NCBI RefSeq assembly: GCF_014218335.1
Contig: NZ_AP023367.1
Location: forward strand, 1,241,501-1,305,500
Reading direction: 5' to 3'
Length of the DNA stretch: 64,000 nucleotides
Source of the DNA: Anaerocolumna cellulosilytica
GTDB taxonomy: Bacteria; Bacillota; Clostridia; Lachnospirales; Lachnospiraceae
Shown: in pieces, positions 8,728 through 18,325 of the stretch
How positions within the stretch are numbered: the first letter of the stretch is position 1
Layout of the letters: every line of letters starts with the position of its first letter
Notes under the pieces: model-generated
Told to the model about the DNA's origin: nothing
Databases searched by the model: none
What the model saw: the letters and a program-made list of their open reading frames with translations, nothing else
Position numbers and translations under genes: made by a program

Positions 8728-10107
8728 ATGAAACAAAAAAATGCATGGTTAAAGTATGATGAAAATCAGACCAGAGAAATATTCGCCTTTAATGAAGGCT
8801 ATAAAAAATTCATCTCCGACTGTAAAACCGAAAGAGAATGTGTACAGGAAATAATAAAACTAGCAAGAGAACAAGGCTATACGGACTTAAAAGATGCTAT
8901 AAAAGCAAAAACTCCATTAAAAGCAGGAGATAAAGTGTACATAAACAATATGGAGAAGGCAGTTGCTTTATTTATTCTAGGCAAAGAACCTTTAGAGAAG
9001 GGGTTAAAGATTCTAGGCGCTCATATTGATTCTCCAAGACTTGACGTAAAGCAGGTACCCCTGTATGAAGATACAGATATGGCAATGTTAGATACCCATT
9101 ACTATGGCGGAATTAAGAAGTACCAATGGGTTACTCTTCCTCTGGCTATACATGGTGTAGTAGTAAAGAAAGACGGCACTGTAATAAATGTTGTAATTGG
9201 TGAAGATGAGAATGACCCGGTTATTGGTATCACTGATTTGCTGGTGCATTTATCCGGTGCACAATTAGAGAAAAAAGCCGCTAAGGTAATTGAAGGAGAA
9301 GACTTAAATGTCTTAATCGGCAGTATGCCAGTTAAGGAAGAAGAAAAAGATGCAGTTAAAGCAAATGTATTACGTATCTTAAAGGAAAAATATGACTTTG
9401 AAGAAGAAGATTTTCTCTCTGCGGAATTAGAAATTGTAACGGCAGGTAAAGCAAGAGATTATGGTATTGACCGCAGTATGGTAATTGGTTACGGACAGGA
9501 TGACAGAGTGTGTGCTTATACCTCTTTACAGGCAATGTTTGAAATAACAGAAACAGACAGAACCTGCTCCTGCATACTGGTTGACAAGGAAGAAATTGGA
9601 AGTGTCGGTGCCTCTGGTATGCACTCTAAATTCTTTGAGAATGCCGTTGCAGAACTTATAGATTTAGCAGGAGAATACTCCGAGTTAAAACTAAGACGTG
9701 CCATGCAAAACTCTCATATGCTATCTTCTGATGTTAGTGCAGCATTCGACCCTAATTATCCTGCTGTTATGGAAAAGAAGAATTCTGCATATTTTGGAAA
9801 AGGTATGGTATTTAATAAATATACAGGTTCCAGAGGAAAATCAGGTTCTAACGATGCTAATCCGGAATATATGGCTCGTCTAAGAAATATTATGGAAAAC
9901 CATAATGTATCTTATCAGACTGCCGAGCTTGGTAAGGTAGATGAAGGCGGCGGCGGTACCATTGCTTACATAATGGCTAATTATAATATGGAGGTTATTG
10001 ATAGTGGTGTGGCGGTACTTAACATGCATGCACCTTGGGAAATAACCAGTAAAGTAGATATCTATGAGACCAAAAACGGTTATGTTGCCTTTTTAAATGA
10101 AATATAA
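8728..10107 (+). CDS. M18 family aminopeptidase
   Basis: A cytosolic, dinuclear zinc aminopeptidase of the aspartyl-aminopeptidase (Lap4/ApeB-like) family, removing N-terminal residues from peptides. Metal and catalytic motifs are GAHIDSPRLD (about residue 96), DKEEIGSVGASGM (catalytic Glu pair), LSSDVSAAFDP and the C-terminal MHAPWEITSKVD. Its 459 residues match the family. GGAAAGGATAAAAAA precedes the ATG. It lies alone between the GGDEF-like gene and a small Dabb-domain gene. Confidence 0.93.
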   Translation: MKQKNAWLKYDENQTREIFAFNEGYKKFISDCKTERECVQEIIKLAREQGYTDLKDAIKAKTPLKAGDKVYINNMEKAVALFILGKEPLEKGLKILGAHIDSPRLDVKQVPLYEDTDMAMLDTHYYGGIKKYQWVTLPLAIHGVVVKKDGTVINVVIGEDENDPVIGITDLLVHLSGAQLEKKAAKVIEGEDLNVLIGSMPVKEEEKDAVKANVLRILKEKYDFEEEDFLSAELEIVTAGKARDYGIDRSMVIGYGQDDRVCAYTSLQAMFEITETDRTCSCILVDKEEIGSVGASGMHSKFFENAVAELIDLAGEYSELKLRRAMQNSHMLSSDVSAAFDPNYPAVMEKKNSAYFGKGMVFNKYTGSRGKSGSNDANPEYMARLRNIMENHNVSYQTAELGKVDEGGGGTIAYIMANYNMEVIDSGVAVLNMHAPWEITSKVDIYETKNGYVAFLNEI

Positions 10108-10167
10108 ACCTTAGAAATGGTTATAATCTAAAGGTCGTAATCAAAGGTCGCAGATGGGAGCAAAAAA

Positions 10168-10473
10168 ATGGTTAAGCATATTGTTCTTTGGAAGCATGGG
10201 GATAATTTTTCAGAAACAGAAAAACAGGAACATGCAAAAATTATAAAAGAAAGTTTGGAAGCATTAGTTCATAAGATTCCGGGAGTTATATCCATAAAAG
10301 TAATAACAAATCCTTTGCCGTCAGGTTCAGGTGATGCAGACCTTATTCTGGACAGCACGTTTGAGAGTATAGACGCATTAAATACCTATCAGGAACATCC
10401 AGAACACATAAAGGCTGCAACTTATGTAAGAAGCGTTGTGAAAGACCGTAAATGTATTGACTACTGGGAATAA
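10168..10473 (+). CDS. Dabb (stress-responsive A/B barrel) protein
   Basis: A 101-residue ferredoxin-like alpha/beta-barrel protein that usually dimerises. MVKHIVLWKH at the start, IPGVISIKV in the middle and a C-terminal half built around LNTYQEHPEH are the typical Dabb pattern. Members include plant stress proteins and polyketide cyclases, but bacterial stand-alone copies have no settled function. It follows the M18 peptidase by 60 bp and is closed by a terminator. Confidence 0.85.
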   Translation: MVKHIVLWKHGDNFSETEKQEHAKIIKESLEALVHKIPGVISIKVITNPLPSGSGDADLILDSTFESIDALNTYQEHPEHIKAATYVRSVVKDRKCIDYWE

Positions 10474-10493
10474 ATAATATAAGATACAATACT

Positions 10494-10526
10494 GTAAAAG
10501 CAATGCTTATGTAGTGTTGCTTTTTA
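10494..10526 (+). terminator. rho-independent terminator
   Basis: AAAGCAATGCT and AGTGTTGCTTT pair over 11 bp with two G-U pairs around TATGT, followed by TTTTA. It separates the Dabb gene from aspS. Confidence 0.75.
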
Positions 10527-10590
10527 CAGCTTGTACATTCATTTAAATAAATAATATAAGAAAAGCACAACAGGTTATCAGGAGGTAAAT

Positions 10591-12381
10591 ATGGCAGAAT
10601 CGATGAAGGGCTTACACCGCAGTCATAGATGTACGGAGGTTTCAACTGCTAATATTGGTGAAACAGTCATTGTAATGGGCTGGGTACAAAAAAGCAGAAA
10701 TAAAGGCGGTATAATATTTGTTGACTTAAGAGACCGTTCGGGTCTTTTGCAGGTAATTTTTGAAGAAAATGACATTGGGGTAGATGGATTTTTAAAAGCT
10801 GAAAAATTAAGAAGTGAATTTGTTGTTGCAATTACCGGTAAGGTAGAAGCTCGTTCCGGTGCTGTCAATGAAAATCTTGCTACAGGTGCAATTGAAATTA
10901 GAGCGACTGAACTTCGCATTCTTTCTGAGGCTGAAACACCTCCATTCCCAATTGAAGAAGAGAGTAGAACCAAGGAAGAACTTCGTTTGAAATACAGGTA
11001 TTTAGATCTTAGAAGACCGGATTTACAAAAGAACTTGATTATGCGCAGTAAGGTGGCAAATTTAACCAGATTGTTCTTAGCAGAAGAGGGATTTTTGGAA
11101 ATCGAAACACCCATGTTAACGAAAAGTACACCGGAGGGTGCCAGAGATTATCTGGTTCCAAGCCGTGTTCATCCAGGTAATTTTTATGCTCTTCCGCAGT
11201 CACCCCAGCTTTTTAAGCAATTATTAATGTGCTCCGGGTATGATAGGTACTTTCAGATCGTGAAATGTTTCCGTGATGAAGATTTACGGGCAGATAGACA
11301 GCCGGAATTTACGCAAATCGATATGGAATTATCTTTTGTTGATGTAGATGATGTCATCGGAATTAATGAAAGACTTCTGCAAAAACTTTTTAAAGAAACG
11401 ATTGGTGTTGAAGTTAAACTTCCTATTCAGAGAATGACTTATAAAGAAGCCATGGAACGTTTCGGTTCAGATAAGCCGGATACTCGTTTTGGTATGGAAT
11501 TAAGAGATGTTTCTGAAACCGTAAAAAATTGCAGCTTCTCTGTATTTACAGGGGCATTGGAAAAAGGTGGTTCCGTGCGCGGTATCAATGCAGTTGGTCA
11601 GGGAGAAATGCCTAGAAAGAAAATAGATGCACTGGTTGAATTTGCAAAAGGTTTCGGAGCAAAGGGGCTTGCTTATCTGGCAATAGGCAGTGACGGAAGT
11701 TTTAAATCCTCCTTTTCAAAGTTTATGACAGAAGAAGAATTAACTGCTTTAGTTACAGCTATGTCTGGAAAGCCGGGTGATTTATTATTATTTGCGGCAG
11801 ACGAAGATGAGGTTGTATTTGATGTATTGGGTAATTTAAGACTTGAGATGGCAAGAAATCAGGATTTACTGAAGAAAGATGTCTATAACTTCTTATGGGT
11901 TACAGAATTCCCGCTTTTGGAGTACTCCAAAGAAGAAGGAAGATATACGGCAAAGCATCATCCATTTACCATGCCTATGGAAGAAGATTTAGAGCTATTA
12001 GATACAGATCCTTCTAAAGTTCGTGCAAAAGCTTATGACATTGTATTAAATGGTACAGAAATCGGTGGCGGCAGTGTGAGAATTTTTCAAAATCATATTC
12101 AGGAAAAAATGTTTGAGGTATTAGGCTTTACAAAAGAAGATGCCTATGACCGATTTGGCTTTTTGTTAAATGCCTTTAAATATGGAGTACCACCACATGC
12201 TGGTTTAGCTTACGGATTGGATCGTCTAATTATGCTTATGGCAAAAGAAGACAGCATCCGTGACGTCATTGCTTTTCCGAAGGTAAAAGACGCTTCCTGT
12301 TTAATGACAGATGCGCCTAATCTGGTAGAGGACAAACAACTAGTAGAACTGGGGATAGAAGTTACTAATCAGGAAGAATAA
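10591..12381 (+). CDS. aspS: aspartyl-tRNA synthetase
   Basis: A class II synthetase of the long bacterial type: an N-terminal OB-fold anticodon domain (to about 110), catalytic core and GAD insertion (about 290-420). Motif 2 is seen as FRDEDLRADRQPEFTQIDME and motif 3 as GLAYGLDRLIMLM. The 596-residue length is standard. The start has AGGAGGTAAAT upstream. Whether it also charges tRNA-Asn cannot be told from the window. No T-box was seen. A hairpin terminator follows at 12479-12522. Confidence 0.97.
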   Translation: MAESMKGLHRSHRCTEVSTANIGETVIVMGWVQKSRNKGGIIFVDLRDRSGLLQVIFEENDIGVDGFLKAEKLRSEFVVAITGKVEARSGAVNENLATGAIEIRATELRILSEAETPPFPIEEESRTKEELRLKYRYLDLRRPDLQKNLIMRSKVANLTRLFLAEEGFLEIETPMLTKSTPEGARDYLVPSRVHPGNFYALPQSPQLFKQLLMCSGYDRYFQIVKCFRDEDLRADRQPEFTQIDMELSFVDVDDVIGINERLLQKLFKETIGVEVKLPIQRMTYKEAMERFGSDKPDTRFGMELRDVSETVKNCSFSVFTGALEKGGSVRGINAVGQGEMPRKKIDALVEFAKGFGAKGLAYLAIGSDGSFKSSFSKFMTEEELTALVTAMSGKPGDLLLFAADEDEVVFDVLGNLRLEMARNQDLLKKDVYNFLWVTEFPLLEYSKEEGRYTAKHHPFTMPMEEDLELLDTDPSKVRAKAYDIVLNGTEIGGGSVRIFQNHIQEKMFEVLGFTKEDAYDRFGFLLNAFKYGVPPHAGLAYGLDRLIMLMAKEDSIRDVIAFPKVKDASCLMTDAPNLVEDKQLVELGIEVTNQEE

Positions 12382-12478
12382 GCTTTTCAGTACCTATTAA
12401 ATCATACGCAAAATCATTATGTGTTGATATGTTTCGAATAGGTTATAGGTAGTAGTAAGCATTAAAAAAATAAAATAA

Positions 12479-12522
12479 ATAAGAGGCATAGTTATGTATA
12501 TCATAATTATGCCTCTTATTTG
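12479..12522 (+). terminator. terminator after aspS
   Basis: AAGAGGCATA and TATGCCTCTT form the stem, with an inner TTATG/CATAA pair, followed by ATTTG. The A-rich left flank would also let it work for the convergent minus-strand gene at 12630. Confidence 0.75.
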
Positions 12523-12629
12523 CATTAGAATTTGATTCATAAATTATAAATGTAAATTACGTATATGTTTTTTAAGATGTTAATGCATTGATAATCAAAG
12601 CAGGCTTATTATAGCAGGTACAATTTTAT

Positions 12630-13751
12630 TTATGCATTGAAATCACTGTCATTCCAGGTAGAACTATCTTCTGTTTGCTGTGAAGCATTTTGCTGGTAAG
12701 CTAACCTTAAGAAACCTTCAAAATCTTTTTTTAAGGTAGCTTTTAAGTTTTCACTATATCCCATTACTATGTGGGAGTGCTGGCGCGCGTACGTTTCTAA
12801 TATTAGCTCAATACTGTCAGTTTTTTTCATGGCTAAAGTTATTTTGTTTTTGTTTCTATTATATAAGATAACCGACTTGGTTGTCCCTACTTTAATGCCA
12901 TTACGTCTGTGAGTTACTATCTCTTGATAAGCCCAGATAATATCTGAGTTATTAATAATCATTGGTTTTAATCCGTCAAAATAATAGGTCCATGTTTCGC
13001 CAATTCTTGTGGATTCTACCTTGACTGCATTCTCAAAATCAGCTTCTATTCTCTCCTGACTGGTACTAGACTCATTGTTGGAGATGTATTTGCGAATTGA
13101 ATTAAGGTACGCACCGGTGATTATCTTGATTAAAACAATTATAATATATAGAAAAAGTACTACAGTTAAAGCCATTATAAGATAGAGAGGGATGGTATCA
13201 TTAGAACCAATCATATCCTTTTTCAGTACATAAGGATATATAAGTTTATCAATTTCTTCCTCAGAAAAATCATAAAAATAATCGGAAGCAGCAATCGTCT
13301 CTTCAAAATATTGTACCATTTCCGGGTCCATTTCCTGAAAAGTGCCCGTAATTTTCATTGAAACGGTTAACTCGTCAATATTTCCGTATAAATAATCATA
13401 TGTATCATAATAAATTCGATCCGCAATATCAAAATCCTCAGGTTTTATCTCAATTGCGGCGTATTCCTCTTCTCCTACAGGAATGATATAATACTGTTCG
13501 GTACTGTTTTTAGTGCCATCGCTGTCGTAGGTATAGTACTCTGCAAAGGGATCTATCATTGCAGTAATCTCACCAGTTACATAAGCGCCAGGGATGTCTT
13601 TAGCATTTATGGAATAAAGATCCTTAGGTCCTTGTATGCTTTTAACAAAATCACCAGTAAAAAATATTAGTACCATTATTAACGCGGCTGCAACTAAGCC
13701 TATGCGGACTATAGCGCGTTTATTAGATAGTTTCTTTAGTTCATTTAACAT
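12630..13751 (-). CDS. two-pass membrane protein of unknown function
   Basis: A 373-residue protein with one transmembrane segment near the N-terminus (AALIMVLIFFTGDF, about 20-33) and a second at about 187-212. About 150 residues rich in acidic and aromatic residues lie between them, probably outside the cell. The C-terminal 160 residues are soluble and end in a Gln/Ser-rich tail. I do not recognise a named domain with confidence; it resembles uncharacterised Lachnospiraceae membrane proteins. GGGAGGGATT precedes the start. It is convergent with aspS and stands alone. Confidence 0.7.
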   Translation of the reverse strand: MLNELKKLSNKRAIVRIGLVAAALIMVLIFFTGDFVKSIQGPKDLYSINAKDIPGAYVTGEITAMIDPFAEYYTYDSDGTKNSTEQYYIIPVGEEEYAAIEIKPEDFDIADRIYYDTYDYLYGNIDELTVSMKITGTFQEMDPEMVQYFEETIAASDYFYDFSEEEIDKLIYPYVLKKDMIGSNDTIPLYLIMALTVVLFLYIIIVLIKIITGAYLNSIRKYISNNESSTSQERIEADFENAVKVESTRIGETWTYYFDGLKPMIINNSDIIWAYQEIVTHRRNGIKVGTTKSVILYNRNKNKITLAMKKTDSIELILETYARQHSHIVMGYSENLKATLKKDFEGFLRLAYQQNASQQTEDSSTWNDSDFNA

Positions 13752-14020
13752 TTCTAATCCCTCCCAAGGTTAAGCACAGTAACTAATCTAAATGCTTTTC
13801 CTTATGTATTTAAGTTTACGTATAATAAGCCAATTCTAATATAATTTAGTCTGAAAATTTTGTCAATAATTATTTCTACTTTTATCTCTAAAACCACCCA
13901 CAATTCCAAAGAAACGAATGAAAAGCATGGACTTCTGGAAGAAAGGAGTGTAGAATAGAACTAATTCACTAATAGCAAACTGTGTGTTACATGAAATAAT
14001 GATAAAGAAAGGCGGTAGCA

Positions 14021-14311
14021 ATGATACCCTCTGAAATAATTAAATTAGTACTACTGGCTTATTTCACTCTAATGAATGCAGCAGCCTTTATATATATGGG
14101 TTTAGATAAACAACGTGCGAGAAAGAACCAATGGAGAATAAAAGAGAAAACTTTATTTATAACTGCAATACTGGGAGGTAGCCTAGGAGCAATCCTTGGC
14201 ATGCAAGTATTTAGACATAAAACGAAGCATTCGGCTTTTCGATATGGTATGCCTGCCATTTTATTGCTACATATAGTATTGGGGTTATGGGGATGGCAGG
14301 CATTATTATAG
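14021..14311 (+). CDS. DUF1294 small membrane protein
   Basis: A 96-residue protein with about three hydrophobic segments. The family signature is clear: GLDKQRARKNQWRIKEKTL, then GGSLGAILGM and FRHKTKHSAF. DUF1294 proteins are widespread inner-membrane proteins without assigned function. The ribosome site is AAAGGCGG. Its stop lies only five bases from the stop of the convergent regulator gene at 14317, with no room for a separate terminator. Confidence 0.85.
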   Translation: MIPSEIIKLVLLAYFTLMNAAAFIYMGLDKQRARKNQWRIKEKTLFITAILGGSLGAILGMQVFRHKTKHSAFRYGMPAILLLHIVLGLWGWQALL

Positions 14312-14316
14312 AGGTA

Positions 14317-14736
14317 TTAAAGATTCTTTTTAGAATTACGGACTTTGTGCTCTAGAATTAAAATAACGTCTTTTTTCTCAGATTCAGTTAATCTGGAATA
14401 CAAATTAAATAACTTTTTCTCATCCTGAGTTAGTTGTATTACTCTGGAAGTAGAGAATTTTTGTTTTACGTTATTGGTTTTAATACTATAATTTACATCC
14501 TCATGAAGGGTATCATGGGTAATAGGCGTTGTCTGGCTATTAATAAGTTCACCAATGTCTATCTGATAAAGATTTGACAATTTAAGTAAGGTTTGATAGT
14601 CAGGATTTCTCAGGCCTGCCTCATAATGAGCATAGCCTTGTCGGGTCATATTAAGATATTGGCCAACTTTTCTCTGGGTGTAATGGGCTTTGGTGCGTAG
14701 TTCGCGTAATTTATCTTTTAGTAATAATTCAGGCAT
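14317..14736 (-). CDS. XRE-family transcriptional regulator
   Basis: A 139-residue protein with an N-terminal Cro/CI-type helix-turn-helix (about residues 8-62: YTQRKVGQYLNMTRQGYAHY and LLKLSNLYQIDIGEL). The 50-residue linker is polar and the C-terminal helix (TQDEKKLFNLYSRLTESEKK) may mediate oligomerisation. GGGGAG precedes the start. It is divergent from the cold-shock gene across a 381-bp AT-rich gap, so it may regulate itself or that promoter; nothing in the sequence proves a target. Confidence 0.82.
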   Translation of the reverse strand: MPELLLKDKLRELRTKAHYTQRKVGQYLNMTRQGYAHYEAGLRNPDYQTLLKLSNLYQIDIGELINSQTTPITHDTLHEDVNYSIKTNNVKQKFSTSRVIQLTQDEKKLFNLYSRLTESEKKDVILILEHKVRNSKKNL

Positions 14737-15019
14737 ACTAAACTCCCCTACTGATTTTTAATTTTAGGACTCAATTACCGGAATCATTTCGCTAATCTTA
14801 CAGTTTAATTCAGAAATAATCATAATTACTCAAAATATTATGTTATAATTTATTTATTATACCAACTTAAAAATAAAATATACGAATATGCAACAAAATG
14901 TAGCCAATAGAGTAAAAAAACGTATCAATTACTTTAATAATATATAATACGATTAAAAATATCAAACAAAAATATTATATAATTCGTAGACATTCCCATA
15001 AAAATTCCCAAAATATTAT

Positions 15020-15090
15020 TTGACAGAACAGGAAATAAGTGATATGATTAGTATGTTGCAATAGATATAAAAGTAACGTTGCAACGATAG
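15020..15090 (+). promoter_or_regulatory. promoter and folded leader of the cold-shock gene
   Basis: TTGACA (15020-15025), 17 bp, TATGAT (15043-15048) is a near-consensus promoter. The leader begins with GTTGCAA and carries GTTGCAAC about 16 nt later; these pair into a 7-bp hairpin in the roughly 60-nt 5' UTR. The rest of the 14737-15117 gap is AT-rich with no other gene seen. Confidence 0.65.
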
Positions 15091-15117
15091 TAAATTAATT
15101 TATTTGGAGGAATTATC

Positions 15118-15318
15118 ATGAACAAAGGTACAGTTAAATGGTTCAACAATCAAAAAGGTTTCGGATTTATCTCTGACGAACAGGGAAATGACGTTTTTGT
15201 TCACTATTCAGGACTTAACATGGATGGCTTTAAGTCATTAGAAGAAGGACAAGAAGTTGCTTTCGATGTTGTTCAAGGAGCTAAAGGACCTCAGGCTACT
15301 AACGTAACAAAATTATAA
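15118..15318 (+). CDS. csp: cold-shock protein, CspA family
   Basis: A 66-residue single-stranded nucleic-acid-binding OB-fold protein that acts as an RNA chaperone. RNP1 is KGFGFI and RNP2 is VFVHYS. The start follows GGAGGAATTATC. It is a single-gene unit: strong promoter upstream and a UUCG-looped terminator downstream. Confidence 0.95.
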   Translation: MNKGTVKWFNNQKGFGFISDEQGNDVFVHYSGLNMDGFKSLEEGQEVAFDVVQGAKGPQATNVTKL

Positions 15319-15425
15319 TCAACAAAGTTTTCAGTGTACCTTTTTCTAGATAAATTATTTTAAGAATTATTATTTTTAACAATTTTTATATAGAAATAGC
15401 TATATTGTACGGAACGAAATTGATT

Positions 15426-15456
15426 AAAAGGTTATCCTTCGGGATAGCCTTTTTTG
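15426..15456 (+). terminator. rho-independent terminator with TTCG loop
   Basis: AAAAGGTTATCC, TTCG, GGATAGCCTTTTTT: a near-perfect stem with a tetraloop and a T tract, about 110 bp after the cold-shock gene and just before the next coding region. Confidence 0.88.
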
Positions 15457-15487
15457 TTAATCAAAATGTTGAAGATGGAGTTTAGAT

Positions 15488-17101
15488 ATGTATATAACCT
15501 TTTTACCATTATCATACAAGACAGAAGCAGAGCCTGGAAGCAATTTATTATACATTGCCAGGGAACAGGGGATTGATTTGGGTGGCGTTTGTGCGGGAGC
15601 TAAAACCTGTGGAAAGTGTAAGGTTCTTATTACAAAAGGAAATGACTGGTGTTATGAAAAGGAAGAGATGCTTCATTTGTCAGAAGAAGAACGAGCAAAA
15701 GGATATCGTTTAGCATGTAGTTTTACGATAAAAGAAGACACCTGTGTAATTCTTACCGATAAAAAAGTAAACAAGGGAATATCTCAGGACAAGTTAACTT
15801 ATAAGAATCATGCTTTAAGAGTATCGAAATCCCAAAATGAAGATAGTAAGGCAGTAAGGAAGACTTATAATTACAAGACCAGTTACGGGATTGCTGTAGA
15901 TGTGGGTACAACGACAGTAGTAGCCAGGTTATGGGAATTAAATGAAAAAAGATGTTTGGGAACCTTAACCCGCCTTAATCCTCAGAGACTTTACGGTGGA
16001 GATGTCATATCCCGAATTACCTATGCCAGCCAAAGTAGCGAGAATTTGCAGAATCTTACTAAGCTCATAAGAGAATGCTGTAACGAACTAATTCAGGAAT
16101 TAGTCCATGTTAATTCTCTTTCTAAAACCAATATTGATAAGGTTGTCCTGGTTGCAAATACAACTATGACGCATCTTTTACTTGGAAAGCCAGTAGACAA
16201 CTTAATTAAAATACCCTTTCAAGGTGTTTCCTATGATGGGGTTATGGCGTCACCAAGAGACTTGAAAATAGATATTAACCCTGATGGGTTTGTCTATGTA
16301 ATGCCGGGAATCAGTGGACATGTAGGGGGAGACACCGTAGGATGTATTCTTTCTGAGAATCTCTTTGAACGAAAAGGTACTACCTTATTAATAGATATTG
16401 GTACGAATGGAGAATTAGTTTTCGCGAAAGATGGAAGGATGACAGTCTGTTCTACAGCAGCCGGGCCGGCATTTGAAGGCGGTGCCCTGCACCAGGGGAT
16501 GGGAGCTTTAGTTGGGGCAATTACTAAAGTTCAGATTAGGGAAGATAAAACCCACCTAGAATATATCGGTAAAGAGGAAGGTGCTGTTCCTGTAGGTATC
16601 TGTGGTTCCGGTATTATTGAAGCTATAGCAGAATTATACCGTATGGGACTTATGGATGAAACCGGACGATTACAAGGGCTTGCAGGGGAATCCAATGAAT
16701 TTATCTTATGGGAAGATGAAAGGAATAAAGTTGTTATAACTCAAAAAGACATACGGGAAATACAATTGGCCAAGGCAGCAATATATGCTGCTATGAGATT
16801 GCTATTAAAAAATGAAAATACAGAATTAAAAGAGATTGATTATCTATTAATAGCAGGTGCATTCGGAAGTAATTTAGATGTATGTAAGGCCATAACAATA
16901 GGGCTTCTTCCAGGTGTTGATGAGAAGAAAGTTCAACTTATCGGTAATGCAGCACTATCAGGAGCTGAAAAGGTATTATTGAATGACGGAGTAAGAGAAA
17001 TCGCGGAAGAAAACAGCTCGCTAGTAAAACATCTGGAGTTAGCCGTAATGGAGCTGTTCCAGGAAGAATTTATTAAAGCGATGTCTTTTCCGCGATTGTA
17101 G
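15488..17101 (+). CDS. RACo-like corrinoid-protein reactivase (2Fe-2S ferredoxin plus ASKHA ATPase)
   Basis: Residues 1-90 form a [2Fe-2S] ferredoxin domain with CAGAKTCGKC and a fourth Cys in LACSF. After a linker, the actin-like ATPase half begins at AVDVGTTTVVARL (about 134), with TLLIDIGTNGELVFA near 300 and LLIAGAFGSNLD near 455. This arrangement is that of RACo and related proteins that reductively reactivate inactive cob(II)alamin in corrinoid methyltransferase systems. No corrinoid protein or methyltransferase gene lies in the window, but a cobalamin uptake unit is encoded just downstream on the other strand. The 537-residue length is slightly below typical RACo. Confidence 0.82.
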   Translation: MYITFLPLSYKTEAEPGSNLLYIAREQGIDLGGVCAGAKTCGKCKVLITKGNDWCYEKEEMLHLSEEERAKGYRLACSFTIKEDTCVILTDKKVNKGISQDKLTYKNHALRVSKSQNEDSKAVRKTYNYKTSYGIAVDVGTTTVVARLWELNEKRCLGTLTRLNPQRLYGGDVISRITYASQSSENLQNLTKLIRECCNELIQELVHVNSLSKTNIDKVVLVANTTMTHLLLGKPVDNLIKIPFQGVSYDGVMASPRDLKIDINPDGFVYVMPGISGHVGGDTVGCILSENLFERKGTTLLIDIGTNGELVFAKDGRMTVCSTAAGPAFEGGALHQGMGALVGAITKVQIREDKTHLEYIGKEEGAVPVGICGSGIIEAIAELYRMGLMDETGRLQGLAGESNEFILWEDERNKVVITQKDIREIQLAKAAIYAAMRLLLKNENTELKEIDYLLIAGAFGSNLDVCKAITIGLLPGVDEKKVQLIGNAALSGAEKVLLNDGVREIAEENSSLVKHLELAVMELFQEEFIKAMSFPRL

Positions 17102-17105
17102 TTAG

Positions 17106-17168
17106 GTGAGTCTGAAAACTAATTATATTATACGAACGCGCCGTTTAAACGATAGTTTTCAGACTCAC
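17106..17168 (+). terminator. 16-bp perfect inverted repeat between convergent genes
   Basis: GTGAGTCTGAAAACTA (17106-17121) and TAGTTTTCAGACTCAC (17153-17168) are perfect complements around a 31-nt loop. The element fills the gap between the RACo-like gene and the ECF gene, so it probably serves as a bidirectional terminator, although no long T run follows on either side. Confidence 0.55.
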
Positions 17169-17169
17169 T

Positions 17170-17691
17170 CTAATTCGCATAATAAGATGTTACTAGATGT
17201 TTAAGTGTAAACATCAAAGGGCGGTATAAAAACAGTGCAAGTACAAAATTCCCTATACCATGGGTTATGTCAAAGGGTATACCTGAAATCCAGTATGCCA
17301 GGGCATTCTGAAAGCCTGATTGCGTACTGTGATAGTTTATAAAAAAGAAATAAGGAATCGTACATAAAGCTCCAAAGGATAGGCCGTAAAAGCCGGATAA
17401 CAAAGCTGTTTTTAATACGGTATCTTCTTTTCTACCAAAGAAGGAAGCTAGAAAATAGAGGATAAACCATACATAGAGGTAATTCATCCACCAGATTCCA
17501 AAGCCGAATAAAAAACCTTCCAGTAGTATGAATATGCTTATAATGTATAAGGTTTTTTTACCGAAAATACGTGTAAACACAAGGATAAGCAGGGATACTA
17601 GCTCGATATTTGGCAGGAAAGCGAGGCCGACCTGAACTGCCACCAAAAGAGCTCCAAGCATTCCGATGATTACCGTGTCTTTAAGCCTCAT
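17170..17691 (-). CDS. ECF transporter S-component, probably for cobalamin
   Basis: A 173-residue integral membrane protein with about six hydrophobic segments and the size of an ECF substrate-binding subunit. It would capture a vitamin and hand it to a shared ECF A/A'/T module encoded elsewhere. Substrate is inferred from context: it is the second gene of a minus-strand unit led by a cobalamin riboswitch and follows a DUF4430 gene by four bases. No ATPase gene is nearby, consistent with a group II ECF system. Confidence 0.75.
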   Translation of the reverse strand: MRLKDTVIIGMLGALLVAVQVGLAFLPNIELVSLLILVFTRIFGKKTLYIISIFILLEGFLFGFGIWWMNYLYVWFILYFLASFFGRKEDTVLKTALLSGFYGLSFGALCTIPYFFFINYHSTQSGFQNALAYWISGIPFDITHGIGNFVLALFLYRPLMFTLKHLVTSYYAN

Positions 17692-17695
17692 TTAC

Positions 17696-18100
17696 CTACC
17701 AGCCCACAGTCAGGGTGATTTCAAAGTGGTCTCCATCTTTAAGCGGTGTGGCGTCTACACTGGTATTTAGCATGTTACCATCCTGAGTAAGACACCACCA
17801 TTCTTGCTTTCCTTCATCTGCGGTTCTGCCATCAACAGTGGTTACATAAAGGCCAAAGTCGCCTTCCGTTCCCTCAATCAGCTTCTTTTCATCCAAAGCC
17901 TGTCTTAAATATTCTGCATCTGTCTGGATTTCATAACTTTTACTGCTCTCATCTTCCTGTATGACCTCAACAACAATTTTTTTTGCACCGGGAGTACCTT
18001 TCTCCATAAACTGATTGTATAAAAAGGTCATGGCAACAATCGCCAGAATAAGAAATAATACACCGGCAATTAGTCCGGTTCGTTTTTTTCTCTGTTCCAT
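17696..18100 (-). CDS. membrane-anchored DUF4430 (transcobalamin-like C-terminal) protein
   Basis: A 134-residue protein. Residues 8-29 are an uncleaved-looking membrane anchor (GLIAGVLFLILAIVAMTFLYNQF). The rest is a small extracellular domain of the DUF4430 / transcobalamin C-terminal-like family, with EWWCLTQDGNMLNTSVD and LKDGDHFEITLTVGW as the hallmark end. In animal B12 carriers the equivalent domain packs over cobalamin. Lying directly upstream of an ECF S-component under a cobalamin riboswitch, it is plausibly a surface helper for B12 capture; this role is inference. AAAGGAATTTTT precedes the start. Confidence 0.8.
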   Translation of the reverse strand: MEQRKKRTGLIAGVLFLILAIVAMTFLYNQFMEKGTPGAKKIVVEVIQEDESSKSYEIQTDAEYLRQALDEKKLIEGTEGDFGLYVTTVDGRTADEGKQEWWCLTQDGNMLNTSVDATPLKDGDHFEITLTVGW

Positions 18101-18325
18101 AAAAATTCCTTTAGGCTATTATTAAGAGCCTTGCCGCATACGGCTGAAAGAAAGAGTTGCGGCACCTTTCGTATAGTATTTTTTCTTTCAACTATAAGAC
18201 TGCGCTTAAAACGGGTTACAAAGTAACATAAATATATCCGTAGAAACGCTTTTTTGTACGCAGGGCTTTATTCTGGCATAAAAATAAGCCCTGCCACTTG
18301 GCCGGACTCAATGTAACTAATACAA

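Noticed and set aside
17122-17152. Loop sequence with CGCGCC and GTTTAAAC resembling cloning sites
   Set aside because: Short palindromes occur by chance and the surroundings are natural; no vector sequence is visible.
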